From contig JAJYYO010000012.1 of the NCBI GenBank assembly GCA_021800795.1, positions 22,220-86,219 on the forward strand: 64,000 bases of DNA, given 5' to 3'. Every line of letters starts with the position of its first letter. Position 1 is the stretch's first letter. Below, piece after piece: positions 25,337 to 34,363 of the stretch. This stretch comes from Pseudomonadota bacterium. Its GTDB lineage: Bacteria > Pseudomonadota > Gammaproteobacteria > Burkholderiales > Gallionellaceae. The notes beneath the pieces are model-generated. The model was not told the DNA's origin and searched no databases. It worked only from the letters and a program-made list of their open reading frames with translations. The translations under genes and the position numbers were made by a program.

Positions 25337-27757
25337 TTAGCGAAAATGCTTGCGGGCAGGTTTCGGATGTTCCGAAGCAAGACAGGCGCGACGATAGGAC
25401 AGCAAGGTTTTCTGGGCACGGCCCAGCACGCTGCCATGCGGGTAAATACCCTCACTGTCTGATACCCCCGCCGGCAAGCCCATGAGCAATTCCATACCTG
25501 CACTGACATGCTCTGCGGAATAGATGTGAAACAGTCCCTGCGCCACGGCATCGATCACTTTGCGATCCAGCATCAGGTGGCGGCGGTTGCGGGATGGAAT
25601 CAGCACGCCCTGACTGCCATCCAGTCCCATTGTTTCGCAGACGCTAAAATAACCCTCGATTTTTTCGTTCACGCCCCCCACCGGCAACACCACACCATGC
25701 TGATTGACGGCGCCCGTCACCGCAATTCCCTGTTTGAGCGGCAGACCCGACAGGGAGGATAGCAGCACGTACAGTTCGGCACAGGATGCCGAATCGCCTT
25801 CCACGCCGTGATATTCCTGCTCGAATACGACGGAGGCGTTCAGTGCCAGCGGTGCATTGTGGGCAAACAGCGCGGACAGGTAGTTATGCAAAATCAGCAC
25901 GCCCTTGTCGTGAATGGGCCCGGACATCTCCACTTCGCGCTCGATATTGAGCAGACCGTCGTTACCGGCAAAGGTGCGCGCCGTGATCCGCACCGGATAA
26001 CCAAAGCGGTAATCGCCCAGGTCGATCACCGTCAGTCCGTTGAGCTGACCCACGCTCTCGCCATGCGCGCTGATCAACACTTCGCCGTCGCGAATCGATT
26101 CGAGCATGCGCTGAGCCGGGTAATCATGACGCCGGATGCTCGCCCGCAATGCGGCTTCGACATCGCCTGCCTCAACCAGACTACCTGCACGCGCAAGGCA
26201 CAGCGCGGCGCTTTCGACCAGCTGCGCCTCGGAGCGCGCGAAGATGGCGCTCTGACGAGACTGGTCATCCACCGCGCGATGCGCATCTTCCAGCAGGCGC
26301 GCCAGTGCCGCGCTGGTAAAATGCGGCAAACCCAGGTTTTTGCAACTGTGTGCGACAAAGACGGCAAAGGCGTGTCTCGTTCCATCATCCGAGGAAAAGC
26401 TTTCGGCAAAATCCACCTTGACCCGGAAGCGCCGCGCAAATTCCGGGTCTTCCTCCTGCAACTCGTAATACTGCTCGCGAGAGCCGATCAGGACGATCTT
26501 GACTTCGACGCCCACCGGTTCGGGTTCCAGCGAGACCGCCGCAATCGGCGCATAGGCCGTGCCCGGCTCTTCGATCTGCAGCTTGCCGCTGCGCAAAAAG
26601 CGCCGCAGCTTTTCCCATACCAGCCCGTCTACCAGCAGATCGCGCATATGCAGCATCAAAAATCCGCCATGCGCCTTGAGCAGACTGCCGGCACGGATGC
26701 GGCTGAAATCCGTCACCAGCACATCGTTCTCGGCCTGATATTCGATGCTGCCGAACAGCGAGCGAAACAGCGGGTTATCCTCGACGATCACCGGCGCACC
26801 CGCCAGCTGGGCATTGTCCACCACCAGATTGACCCGGTAGCGGGACAACACCAGTGCCAGCTCTTCCTGCCTGCCTTCCTCGTCGGCGTCGGAGGTCTCG
26901 AACAGGTCAAGATTATCGAGTATGTCCTGCACCACCTGATCCAGATACGCGACCAGCTTGATGGCATCGACGATCTGTTTTTTCAGCTTGCCGCGAATTT
27001 CCTGCAATTCGTGATCCAGCAGCGATTTCACCAGCTGGCGCCGCAAAGCCGCCAGTGACTCGTGCATCACCCGCTCCATCGGACGCGTCTTGTCCAGAAA
27101 ACGGGTGATCTCCGCGCGCAGTTCCTGTTCTGCCAGTTCAATTTCAGCCCGGCGCTCCTTGGGCAAGGCCAGCATTTCATGCTCGGTAAGCGCGTGTTTT
27201 TTGTCGCCCAGCAGAGTAAACACCAGATGTCCGGATTCCCGGTGCAGCGCGAAGTGGCGCGCTTCGGCAAAAGCATCCAGTTCTGCGTAGACCAGCGCCT
27301 CCTCAGCCTTGTATTTTTCTTCTATGCGGGCACTCTCGGCCTTGAAATCCTGCCTGTCCAGGCGCTGCGGTATCTCCGTCTGTAATGATTTGGTCATCTC
27401 TGCCATGAACTGACGCAGTACGCGTCCCTGTCCGGCCGGCAGGCGCAGTGCACGCGGCCGCTCCGGCGTATCGAAGTTGTACAGATAACACAGATCGGGG
27501 GGCGCCGCACGGTCTTTAGCCGTTGCGTGCATCGCCTGCTTGAGCAGCGAAGAGCGGCCGCTGCCTACCTCACCCAGCACGAACAGGTTGTAATCCGGTT
27601 GATCCAGGGAAAGGCCAAAGTTGGCCGCCATTTGCGCTCGCTCCTGACCTATCCACGGCAGGGGATGCTGCAACAGTTCGGAAGTGTCGGCAAATCCCAG
27701 CGTATCGGGATCAATAAACAGGCTAAGTTCGTCGGATGTGAGACGGTCGGTCGGCAT
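25337..27757 (-). CDS. Lon-related ATP-dependent protease (AAA_32 / Lon_C type)
   Basis: A large cytosolic protease of about 806 residues, distinct from housekeeping Lon because it lacks the N-terminal LAN domain. The ATP-binding segment is LGEVGSGRSSLLKQ (about 58-71), where the Walker A lysine is replaced by Arg. A long coiled coil inserts at about 115-310. The proteolytic C terminus has GDSASCAELYVLLSSLSGLPL with the catalytic Ser, and VLPVGGVNEKIEGYFSVC with the catalytic Lys. The frame is open for 67 codons further upstream, but MPTDRLTSDELSLF is where the family begins and the longer version would run through the promoter region of the divergent Sel1 gene. Confidence 0.88.
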   Translation of the reverse strand: MPTDRLTSDELSLFIDPDTLGFADTSELLQHPLPWIGQERAQMAANFGLSLDQPDYNLFVLGEVGSGRSSLLKQAMHATAKDRAAPPDLCYLYNFDTPERPRALRLPAGQGRVLRQFMAEMTKSLQTEIPQRLDRQDFKAESARIEEKYKAEEALVYAELDAFAEARHFALHRESGHLVFTLLGDKKHALTEHEMLALPKERRAEIELAEQELRAEITRFLDKTRPMERVMHESLAALRRQLVKSLLDHELQEIRGKLKKQIVDAIKLVAYLDQVVQDILDNLDLFETSDADEEGRQEELALVLSRYRVNLVVDNAQLAGAPVIVEDNPLFRSLFGSIEYQAENDVLVTDFSRIRAGSLLKAHGGFLMLHMRDLLVDGLVWEKLRRFLRSGKLQIEEPGTAYAPIAAVSLEPEPVGVEVKIVLIGSREQYYELQEEDPEFARRFRVKVDFAESFSSDDGTRHAFAVFVAHSCKNLGLPHFTSAALARLLEDAHRAVDDQSRQSAIFARSEAQLVESAALCLARAGSLVEAGDVEAALRASIRRHDYPAQRMLESIRDGEVLISAHGESVGQLNGLTVIDLGDYRFGYPVRITARTFAGNDGLLNIEREVEMSGPIHDKGVLILHNYLSALFAHNAPLALNASVVFEQEYHGVEGDSASCAELYVLLSSLSGLPLKQGIAVTGAVNQHGVVLPVGGVNEKIEGYFSVCETMGLDGSQGVLIPSRNRRHLMLDRKVIDAVAQGLFHIYSAEHVSAGMELLMGLPAGVSDSEGIYPHGSVLGRAQKTLLSYRRACLASEHPKPARKHFR

Positions 27758-27875
27758 TTTTTTGTGGAAGCGGGTGGGTTTCGCTGATTGTAACGAATAA
27801 GCCGGCAATATTGCATAATGCTTTTTTATTGGTACACTGAAGCCCGTGCTTTGCAATCTGCGAGGAATCACGCTC

Positions 27876-28793
27876 ATGCTCAAGACCTTGTTCGCGCTCT
27901 TCGCCTTGCTGACTGTCAGCCCCGTCTGGGCAGACTTTGAACAGGATCTGGCCGCCACGGCCGATCTTCCCCAAGACTTTCGTGAACTTCATGCCCGCGC
28001 AGAGGCAGGCGATGCCAATGCCCAATTGAATATGGGCGTTGTTTATTCCAAGGGTCAGCAGATCGCGCAGGACTACCCTGAAGCGGCAAAGTGGTTCAGA
28101 CTGGCAGCGCGGCAGGGCCAGGCACAAGCTCAATACAACCTGGGAGTGATGTACGACTCGGGGCTGGGCGTGACGCAGGATCATGTTGAAGCCACGCACT
28201 GGTATCGCCTTGCAGCCGACCAGGGACTTGCCATCGCACAGCTAAATTTGGGCGTCGCCTATGACTATGGTGAAGGTGTGCCGAAGAACCAGGCCGAAGC
28301 GCTGAAGTGGCTGAGCCTTGCCGCCAATCAGGGTGAGGCGCAAGCGCAGTTCAACCTCGCTGTGATGTATGCAAATGGCGAAGGTGTGGCGCAGGATTTA
28401 CCCCTGGCCTACCGCTGGGCCAGACTCTCCGCAGCACAGGGGCATGAAATGGCCAAAGCCTTGCTGGCGGATTTAACAAAAAAAATGACGCCCCGACAAC
28501 TCGCCAGCGGACTCGCCGAACCAAAACAATCACCCGCCAACGCAGTGCCAGCCGCCTTTTACATACAACTGGGCGCATTCAGGCTTGAACCCCATGCGGA
28601 AACCCGCGCCGAAAACCTCATGGCGCTGATGCAGAAAAAACTGGGTGACCCTGGTAAACCATACCGCATCTTCATCGACGATGACTGGGTACGCATTCAG
28701 ATCGGCCCTTATTCCAGCCTGGATGAGGCGCGCCGGAGCACAGACAACCTGAAGGCAAAACTGGATCACGAGCCTATCATCAAACGATACTGA
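27876..28793 (+). CDS. Sel1-repeat protein with C-terminal SPOR domain
   Basis: 305 residues from MLKTLFALF, with GAGGA 9 bases upstream. A signal peptide (cleavage after SPVWA, about residue 19) sends it to the periplasm. Four Sel1-like TPR repeats of 36 residues follow (AEAGDANAQLNMGVVYSKG, ARQGQAQAQYNLGVMYDSG, ADQGLAIAQLNLGVAYDYG, ANQGEAQAQFNLAVMYANG). A C-terminal SPOR domain (about 232-305, FYIQLGAFRLEPHAETRAE to VRIQIGPYSSLDEAR) normally binds denuded peptidoglycan at the division septum. A cell-envelope or division-site role is therefore likely. It diverges from the Lon-related gene across about 118 bp. Confidence 0.9.
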   Translation: MLKTLFALFALLTVSPVWADFEQDLAATADLPQDFRELHARAEAGDANAQLNMGVVYSKGQQIAQDYPEAAKWFRLAARQGQAQAQYNLGVMYDSGLGVTQDHVEATHWYRLAADQGLAIAQLNLGVAYDYGEGVPKNQAEALKWLSLAANQGEAQAQFNLAVMYANGEGVAQDLPLAYRWARLSAAQGHEMAKALLADLTKKMTPRQLASGLAEPKQSPANAVPAAFYIQLGAFRLEPHAETRAENLMALMQKKLGDPGKPYRIFIDDDWVRIQIGPYSSLDEARRSTDNLKAKLDHEPIIKRY

Positions 28794-28820
28794 AAACCTC
28801 GGCATGTCACCGGATTTTGG

Positions 28821-28840
28821 ATGCGCGAACATGCGCGAAC
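28821..28840. repeat. Tandem 10-bp duplication at the 3' end of an IS110 relic
   Basis: ATGCGCGAAC is present twice head to tail (28821-28830 and 28831-28840). It falls where the transposase C terminus loses its family sequence, and it shifts the frame by one base, so it is probably one of the inactivating lesions. Confidence 0.7.
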
Positions 28841-28841
28841 A

Positions 28842-29295
28842 TTACCTCCGCGTTGAGCAGAAAGCGCTTCATAGTCAGTGGCGGAATCCCGGTAGTGTTC
28901 GCCTCGGCTGAGCATGAAATAAATGGTGCGTAATAATTTGTGTGCGATAGCCACAATGGATCGCTTGTAACCACGGCGCACCAGTAATGCCTGGAACTTG
29001 GAGTGAAATATCGACTTTGTACGACTGGCGGCATGAGCAAATTCGCAGAGCAAACGTCGGGCATAAAGGTTGCCCTTTATTCAGAAATAAGGCGGTTTCA
29101 TCGCCTATATTTCGTGGAAATGCCCCCGCGGCATTGCGGACGCGTCCTGTTTGCGCTTGCCGGCTGATTCGTTGTTACCGGGGCAGATGCCGACCCATGA
29201 CGATAGTCGATCCGCGCTGCCGAAGGCGTCCATGTCAGTATCGATTTCTTGAATCCGCGTTGCTATCTTTTTGCCACATTTCTCAGTGCGTCGAA
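28842..29295 (-). pseudogene. IS110-family transposase remnant, frameshifted
   Basis: Read leftwards, three frames together restore the C-terminal half of an IS110-type DEDD/Ser transposase. First comes TDMDAFGSADRLSSWVGICPGNNES (the conserved WxGxCPGxNxSxGK region), then in a second frame KGNLYARRLLCEFAHAASRT, continuing as FQALLVRRGYKRSIVAIAHKLLR and IYFMLSRGEHYRDSATDYEALS. The breaks between frames and the missing N-terminal DEDD half mean it is dead. The rest of the 28794-29304 stretch shows no gene. It sits between the Sel1-SPOR gene and a DUF4143 ATPase and marks the left edge of the accessory zone. Confidence 0.85.
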
Positions 29296-29304
29296 ATTAT
29301 GCTT

Positions 29305-30549
29305 TCAGGCGTGGTTAAACGCCCACCACATCGATAAGGGTACTGCAAACAGATCGGCACCAAATGGCACTATTTCGCGGCCACTGTACAGTACGATACC
29401 TCGCTGAAAAAATTGTGGTTCGGTTTCTTTCAAGTGGCGCAGGCCATTGAAGTCTTTATTTCCTACGTTGTAACTGGCCTTGACCTCGATGCCCGTTAGC
29501 TTGCCCAATCGGTTTTCCAGAATGAAATCGACTTCGGTATTGGATTGTGTGCGGTAGTGCCACAGGGTCAACTGCCTTTCAGAGAAGGCGAGATGTTTGA
29601 GTATTTCGCCCAACACAAAGGTTTCAACTAAACTGCCGGGCAAACCCGCTTCAATGGTCAACCGTTCTGGTGATAGTTCGACCAGGTGAGCTAACAGTCC
29701 ACTATCCGGCAAGAATACCTTGGGGGCTTTTACCAGGCGCTTGCCTAAATTTCGCTCCCACGCCGGCAAGCGATACACCAGAAACAGGGTTTCCAGCAGG
29801 CTGAAATAACGTTTGAGCGTCGTTTGCGGTAACCCGCTGGATCGAGAGATTTCGGCGAAGTTCAGCAGGCTCGCACTGCGAGTGGACAGCAGTTGAATTA
29901 AATTCGGAATTTCAGTCAGTTGCTCAACATTGGCCAAATCACGCACGTCACGTTGCGTGATGGCTTGCAGGTAGCTGTTAAACCATGCTGCTCGCCGCCG
30001 CGGTGAACTGCGACTAACCACTTCCGGGTATCCGCCACACAGCAATTTTGCTATCAGTTGTATGCGGTCACATGGAGATATCACCAATGCGTTCATTGGC
30101 CCGTCAAATAGCCAGTCGACGAGATTGACGGTTGGTGCACCCGCTATTTCAGCATTCGACAATGGCCAAAGCGATAATATTTCCATGCGCCCCGCAAGTG
30201 AATCGGCGATGCCGGGCAACAGCAGTACATTAGCCGAACCCGTCAGCAAAAATCGCCCGGGGCTGCGATCACGGTCTACAGATGCTTTAATGGCGAGGAA
30301 AAGTTCTGGTACGCGCTGCACCTCATCCAGAGTGACCGGGCCGCTGAAGCCTGCAATAAATCCATCAGGATCACCCTTGGCAGCGGCCAGCGTAACGTGA
30401 TCATCCAGCGTTAAATAGCGGCGGTTATTGTCAGTAGACAGCGATTGGGTCAGTGTGCTTTTGCCGGTCTGACGCGCACCATTCAGCAATACGACTGGCG
30501 TGTCTGCGAGTGCCTCATTGAGCAACGGGAGAATATGTCTGGTATACAT
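29305..30549 (-). CDS. AAA ATPase with DUF4143 domain
   Basis: 414 residues from MYTRHILPLL. The N-terminal AAA_14 domain has Walker A LLNGARQTGKSTLTQSL (about 20-36), Walker B-like VTLDEVQRVPELFLAIK and sensor LLTGSANVLLL. The C-terminal DUF4143 part (about 195-380) carries the restriction-endonuclease-like pattern NTEVDFILENRLGKLTGIEVKASYN, with Glu, Asp and Glu-x-Lys. The family is common in mobile and accessory DNA. The cellular role is unknown. A start 11 codons earlier is possible, but it would lie inside the inverted repeat at 30569-30595, which I take as an upstream control element. It is flanked by IS debris on both sides. Confidence 0.85.
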   Translation of the reverse strand: MYTRHILPLLNEALADTPVVLLNGARQTGKSTLTQSLSTDNNRRYLTLDDHVTLAAAKGDPDGFIAGFSGPVTLDEVQRVPELFLAIKASVDRDRSPGRFLLTGSANVLLLPGIADSLAGRMEILSLWPLSNAEIAGAPTVNLVDWLFDGPMNALVISPCDRIQLIAKLLCGGYPEVVSRSSPRRRAAWFNSYLQAITQRDVRDLANVEQLTEIPNLIQLLSTRSASLLNFAEISRSSGLPQTTLKRYFSLLETLFLVYRLPAWERNLGKRLVKAPKVFLPDSGLLAHLVELSPERLTIEAGLPGSLVETFVLGEILKHLAFSERQLTLWHYRTQSNTEVDFILENRLGKLTGIEVKASYNVGNKDFNGLRHLKETEPQFFQRGIVLYSGREIVPFGADLFAVPLSMWWAFNHA

Positions 30550-30568
30550 GCCGGAATTATATCCGACG

Positions 30569-30595
30569 ATAATCATCCGCACAATGGATGATTAT
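30569..30595. promoter_or_regulatory. Inverted repeat at the 5' end of the DUF4143 ATPase gene
   Basis: ATAATCATCC and GGATGATTAT, perfect 10-bp arms 7 bases apart, are centred about 33 bp upstream of the preferred ATG. They contain TATAAT-like sequence nearby. This fits an autoregulatory operator or a leader hairpin. A T-run typical of a terminator is absent. Confidence 0.5.
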
Positions 30596-30722
30596 CAGCC
30601 TAAAAATAGCCTTGTTTTATGCGTCAGATAGGCGAGAGGTAGTGCAGGCGTACAACGACATCATGAATATTCAGGTTTAATGTAAGGCGGATTCAACTCT
30701 GAAGTGCAACAACTGGGGATTT

Positions 30723-30765
30723 CAGTCTGTATTTCAAACCCCCCGGTTTTAGCTTCTGGTTGTTT
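30723..30765 (-). repeat. Relic end of an IS200/IS605-like element
   Basis: The 42 bases from 30724 match the reverse complement of the hairpin region behind the IS200-type transposase at the right edge of the window (about 63771-63812), with about 36 of 42 identical, including GTATTTCAAACC and GGTTGTTT. Here the stem (CCCCCGG / TTCTGG) has decayed. No transposase is near, so it is a solo end. The rest of the 30583-30841 gap has no coding sequence I can support. Confidence 0.65.
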
Positions 30766-30841
30766 GGTTTCTGCCGGTTTGTACGATCAGTCACTTCCCT
30801 GCGAACGATTTCCAGATTCGGGCGATAGGGTTATGTTCTCA

Positions 30842-32386
30842 TTAACAGGAAGAATCTGAGAGATTTTGCAGTGCGACGCGGTCAATTTTACCATTTGCGT
30901 TCTTAGGTAACAAATCCAGAGCGATCACATGACGTGGAAGCATATAGGGTGGCACGATGGCGGAAATTTTGCGACGCAACTCCTCCGAGGGTTGTGGTGT
31001 GCTCATGGCGGCGAAAGCAATAATCTCCCCCAGTCCATTCCCAAGTTTCTGGTAGATAACGGCACATTCCTTTATTTCTGGTAATGTGCCAATTGCAGCT
31101 TCGATTTCTTCAAGTTCAATGCGATAACCCATGTGTTTGATTTGAAAGTCAGCTCGCCCCTTAAAATGCAGCCAGCCGTGACCGTCTCTGCGCACAAGAT
31201 CCCCTGAACGATAGCCAACATCAGCGTAGAGAGAATGTAACGGATTTTGGATAAATGCTTTGGTCGTGCGTTCTGTATCGTTGTAGTAGCCGAGCCCTAC
31301 TTGTGGGCCGCGCAGAAAAAGCTCCCCAAAGTCAGGGTCTGTTTGGTCTGCCGCTAATATTTCATATTCGAAGTTCGGTGCCAGCAAGCCGAGCGGAGCA
31401 AGGCTTTGCATATCGTCGAAATCGGAACTACTGATTGTGTGTGCGGAACAAATGCAGGTACATTCGGTAGGGCCGTATACATTTTCCAATGTTACGCGTG
31501 CATTGAATAAAGTATAAAGCTGATATAACTTAGCTTTTGGAAAGCCTTCGCCCCCGAAAATAATCGTGCGGATTGTCGGGAAATCTTGTTTAGTCAGCGC
31601 GCGCGTTGTCAGAAGATAAACGAGCAGCGACGGTACCGAGAACCAGATGGTGCAGGCAGCATCATTAATGAATCGAACGAGTTGGCGAGTGTCTCGTACT
31701 TCAGCCGATGTAAAAGGTGCCAGCGTTGCACCGGAGAAAATGGCCGAGTAAAAGTCAAAGACAGAATTGTCGAAATAAATTGGATTGACATTTGAAAGTA
31801 CATCGCCCGGTGTGATAGCGAAACGATCCCGAGCCCAGGCGGTAAACCATAACAGGTTTGCATGGGACATGACTGCCCCCTTGGGCGTACCTGTAGGGCC
31901 GGAAGTGAACATAATATAGGCTGGTGACCCACCGCCGATTGTGTGGCAATCTGAAAGCGGCTCGTCCACTGTTGAAGCTTGCATATCACGCAGGTGCAAA
32001 GCATTATGGAAACCCTCGGCATCCAGGTCGGTAGCGAAAGGCATCTTCTGAAAAGCATTGATAATCACGCTCGGCTGGCAGGTGCTGAGAATTTTGCGCA
32101 GCCGCTCCCAGGGACTATCCGGGTCAAGATTGGTGTAGATAATGCCGAGTCGAAGACAGGCAAGCATAGCCGCAAAAGCGGCGAGCGACTTGTCGTGAAA
32201 CATGGCTGCTACTTGGCCATGACGAATACCCTTTGCGCATAAAACGCCGGCGATGCGATCCGCCAGTTGGTTCAACTCGCGATAGGTGATACGCTCTCCC
32301 GTGGCAGGATAGATCAACGCGATTCGGTCTGCGTGTCTATGTGCTATTTCCTGGAAAGCGATACCAAGATTCGGGACAAAAGCCAT
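30842..32386 (-). CDS. Acyl/amino-acid adenylating enzyme (ANL superfamily, DltA/NRPS A-domain-like)
   Basis: 514 residues that activate a carboxylic or amino acid as an acyl-AMP and probably load it onto a carrier protein thiol. Core motifs of adenylation domains are all visible: A3 YIMFTSGPTGTPKGAVMSH (Pro in place of the usual Ser), A5 LENVYGPTECTC, A7 YRSGDLV, A8 GRADFQIKHMGYRIELEEIE and A10 LPKNANGKIDR with the catalytic Lys. There is no fused carrier domain, as in free-standing DltA. It follows a damaged SDR gene by 14 bp. The nearest carrier protein is the small ACP at 44.3-44.5 kb, a possible partner. The substrate cannot be read from the sequence. Confidence 0.87.
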   Translation of the reverse strand: MAFVPNLGIAFQEIAHRHADRIALIYPATGERITYRELNQLADRIAGVLCAKGIRHGQVAAMFHDKSLAAFAAMLACLRLGIIYTNLDPDSPWERLRKILSTCQPSVIINAFQKMPFATDLDAEGFHNALHLRDMQASTVDEPLSDCHTIGGGSPAYIMFTSGPTGTPKGAVMSHANLLWFTAWARDRFAITPGDVLSNVNPIYFDNSVFDFYSAIFSGATLAPFTSAEVRDTRQLVRFINDAACTIWFSVPSLLVYLLTTRALTKQDFPTIRTIIFGGEGFPKAKLYQLYTLFNARVTLENVYGPTECTCICSAHTISSSDFDDMQSLAPLGLLAPNFEYEILAADQTDPDFGELFLRGPQVGLGYYNDTERTTKAFIQNPLHSLYADVGYRSGDLVRRDGHGWLHFKGRADFQIKHMGYRIELEEIEAAIGTLPEIKECAVIYQKLGNGLGEIIAFAAMSTPQPSEELRRKISAIVPPYMLPRHVIALDLLPKNANGKIDRVALQNLSDSSC

Positions 32387-32400
32387 ATATAGTTTGCTGG

Positions 32401-33144
32401 TTAAATCACCAGGCCGCCATCTACCTCAAGCACGGTGCCGGTGAGGTAGTCGTTTTCGATGATGTGGCGGGCGGCCAGATAGATGCTCTCCAAATCACCC
32501 AGTCGACGCAAAGGGATTTGCTGCTGTAGCCGCGTAATCGCAGCTTCGCTAAGCGCGGCTCGCGTGGATGGTGTATCTATAAAACCGGGTGCGATTGCAG
32601 CGAAGCGCAACCCCATTCCGCCCAACTCTTTCGCCCAGGTGCGGGTCAGCGCGTTTACGCCAGCCTTGGCGGCAGAGTAAGCGGACTGTCCCGGATTCCC
32701 ATTGGCTGAAATGGAACTAATGGATATAACTATACCCTTGGTTCGCTTCGCAAGCATGCGATCCACGACACGGCTGGTGACGAAAAAAACAGAATCAAGA
32801 TTGGCAGACATCACGTGCCGCCATGATTCTCGCGAATGCGATCGCTCCCCTCTTGAAAGCATATTTACCAGCGGTTCGCTGTGTATGATGCCGGCATTGT
32901 TGATGAGTACATCAGGTTCAAAGCCGCTGTCAAAGATTGCTTGGATTGCGGCGTCCACGGCGACAGGGTCTGTTACATCACAGGCCCATGCTTTAATCCG
33001 CCCGTTCGATGCTTCACGAAGTTCGCTGCAGCGAGTCTCGTCCACCTCCAATACATGAACTTCGGCAGACTCAGATACCGTAAGCGCGCCATAAACCGCA
33101 GTCTTGTTACCTGAACTGAATTTCCGCATGATTTCGGCCTTCAA
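32401..33144 (-). pseudogene. Short-chain dehydrogenase/reductase with a damaged nucleotide-binding N terminus
   Basis: 247 codons. The middle and end are a normal classical SDR: DVTDPVAVDAAI, INNAG, the catalytic Ser in ISISSISANG, and YSAAKAG with Tyr and Lys, then AIAPGFIDT and GTVLEVDGG. The N terminus is wrong. After KTAV one expects the TGxxxGxG Rossmann loop and a helix, about 25 residues, before AEVHVLEVD. Instead there are only nine (YGALTVSES). The cofactor loop is therefore absent, by a small deletion or frameshift. The gene points away from the IS66/IS3 insertion 16 bp beyond its start. It may have served with the adenylating enzyme in an acyl pathway. It is listed as a pseudogene because of the missing loop. 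Confidence 0.7.
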
Positions 33145-33159
33145 TTATGAGGGGTGGCA

Positions 33160-33453
33160 ATGATGCAAATGGGAGCAGAATTTTGGATGGCGCATGTGGC
33201 GTCGAGCCAGTTGGAAACGATTCCGGCAAGTGAATATGCGAAGCGGAACGGCCTTGCCGTGAAATCGCTATATTACTGGCGGCGCAAGTTGAACAAATCC
33301 GATAAGGCAGACGCACCACCGCAGGTCAGTAAATTTGTTGCGCTGCGCATCGCGCCGGGTGGATCCCGCACAAACAACTGCACACTGGTGTTGCCGTCCG
33401 GCCTGCGTCTGGAAATGAATCACCCCGGTTTTCGTGGAGGCCAGTTGGTTTAA
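33160..33453 (+). pseudogene. IS66-family accessory protein TnpA, truncated by an IS3-family insertion
   Basis: The reading frame gives a helix-turn-helix protein with the IS66 OrfA hallmark GLAVKSLYYWRRKLNK and the later LVLPSGLRLEM. A GAGGGG site lies just before the ATG at 33160. True IS66 sequence stops at 33415. From 33416 the frame reads through the left end of the IS3-type element and stops at 33453. No tnpB or tnpC is present on either side, so only a fragment of the IS66 element survives. Confidence 0.8.
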
Positions 33454-34363
33454 GTAATGTTGGCAGATTCCGCATTGGCTAACTGCCGGTAGTATTGTGC
33501 CTCAGCTTCGGCCGGAGGTATATAACCGATAGGCTCTAGCAGACGCTGATTGTTGAACCAGTGCACCCATTCCATTGTGGCAAACTCCAGAAACTCACGG
33601 CTTTTCCAGGGGCCGCGTTTGTGGATCAATTCTGTCTTGTATAGACCATTGATTGTTTCGGCAAGCGCATTATCGTAGCTGTCGCCACGGCTTCCCACGG
33701 ACGGTTCGATACCTGCCTCGGCCAGCCGCTCGGTGTAACGAATCGAGACATATTGCGAGCCTCTGTCGCTGTGGTGTATCAAGCTACCAAGCTACCAAGC
33801 GCCGGCTGCCTGGCATACAACGCTTGCTCCAGCGCATCCAGCACGAAGTCGGTATGCATGCTGGAACTGATCTGCCAACCCACGATATACCGGGCGAATA
33901 CGTCGATCACAAAGGCTACATACAGCCAGCCCTGCCAGGTGGAAACGTATGTGAAATCAGACACCCACAGCTGATTGGGACGATCGGCCTTGAACTGTCT
34001 ATTCACGCGATCCAGCGGACAAGGCAGCGCCTTGTCTGGCACCGTAGTGCGAACCGTCTTGCCGCGCCTGGCACCCTCCAAGCCCAAGCGCTTCATGAGC
34101 CGTTCTACCGTGCAGCGGGCGATGATGACTCCTTCACGCTTCATTTGCCGCCAGACTTTCTTTGCGCCATAGACCTGCATGTTGACGTCCCACACCCGCC
34201 TGATCTTGGGCATCAACACTTCATCATGCAAGGCGCGTGTACAGCGCAGTGACGGATCGCGCGTCTCAGCCGCATAACGCCAGTACCCGGACGGGGCGAT
34301 CTGCAGTGCCTTGCAGATCGGCTCGACCCCGTAGGTGGCGCGATGCTGGTCGACAAACGACCT
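33450..34363 (-). pseudogene. IS3-family transposase OrfB, broken by an 8-bp tandem duplication
   Basis: DDE integrase-type transposase normally made by -1 frameshifting from orfA. Starting [20 protein letters not shown], it has the HTH_21 region (YGAKKVWRQMKREG), the first Asp in LWVSDFTYVST, the second Asp in SLIHHSDRGSQYVS and the Glu in SYDNALAETINGLYK. Between the first and second Asp the frame breaks at 33781-33796, where AAGCTACC is repeated twice. Removing one copy restores the reading GSLIHHSDRG exactly. The element therefore cannot make an active transposase. A T7 run at about 34398-34404 in orfA could be the normal slippery site. Confidence 0.9.
33781..33796. repeat. 8-bp tandem duplication inactivating IS3 orfB
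   Basis: AAGCTACC occurs twice in direct succession (33781-33788 and 33789-33796) and is followed by a third partial AAGC. The extra 8 bases shift the transposase frame and produce a stop immediately after. Confidence 0.9.

Noticed and set aside
28987..29337. Open frame on the + strand (116 codons) across the IS110 relic
   Set aside because: The opposite strand shows clear IS110 transposase motifs in broken frames, which explains this stretch.
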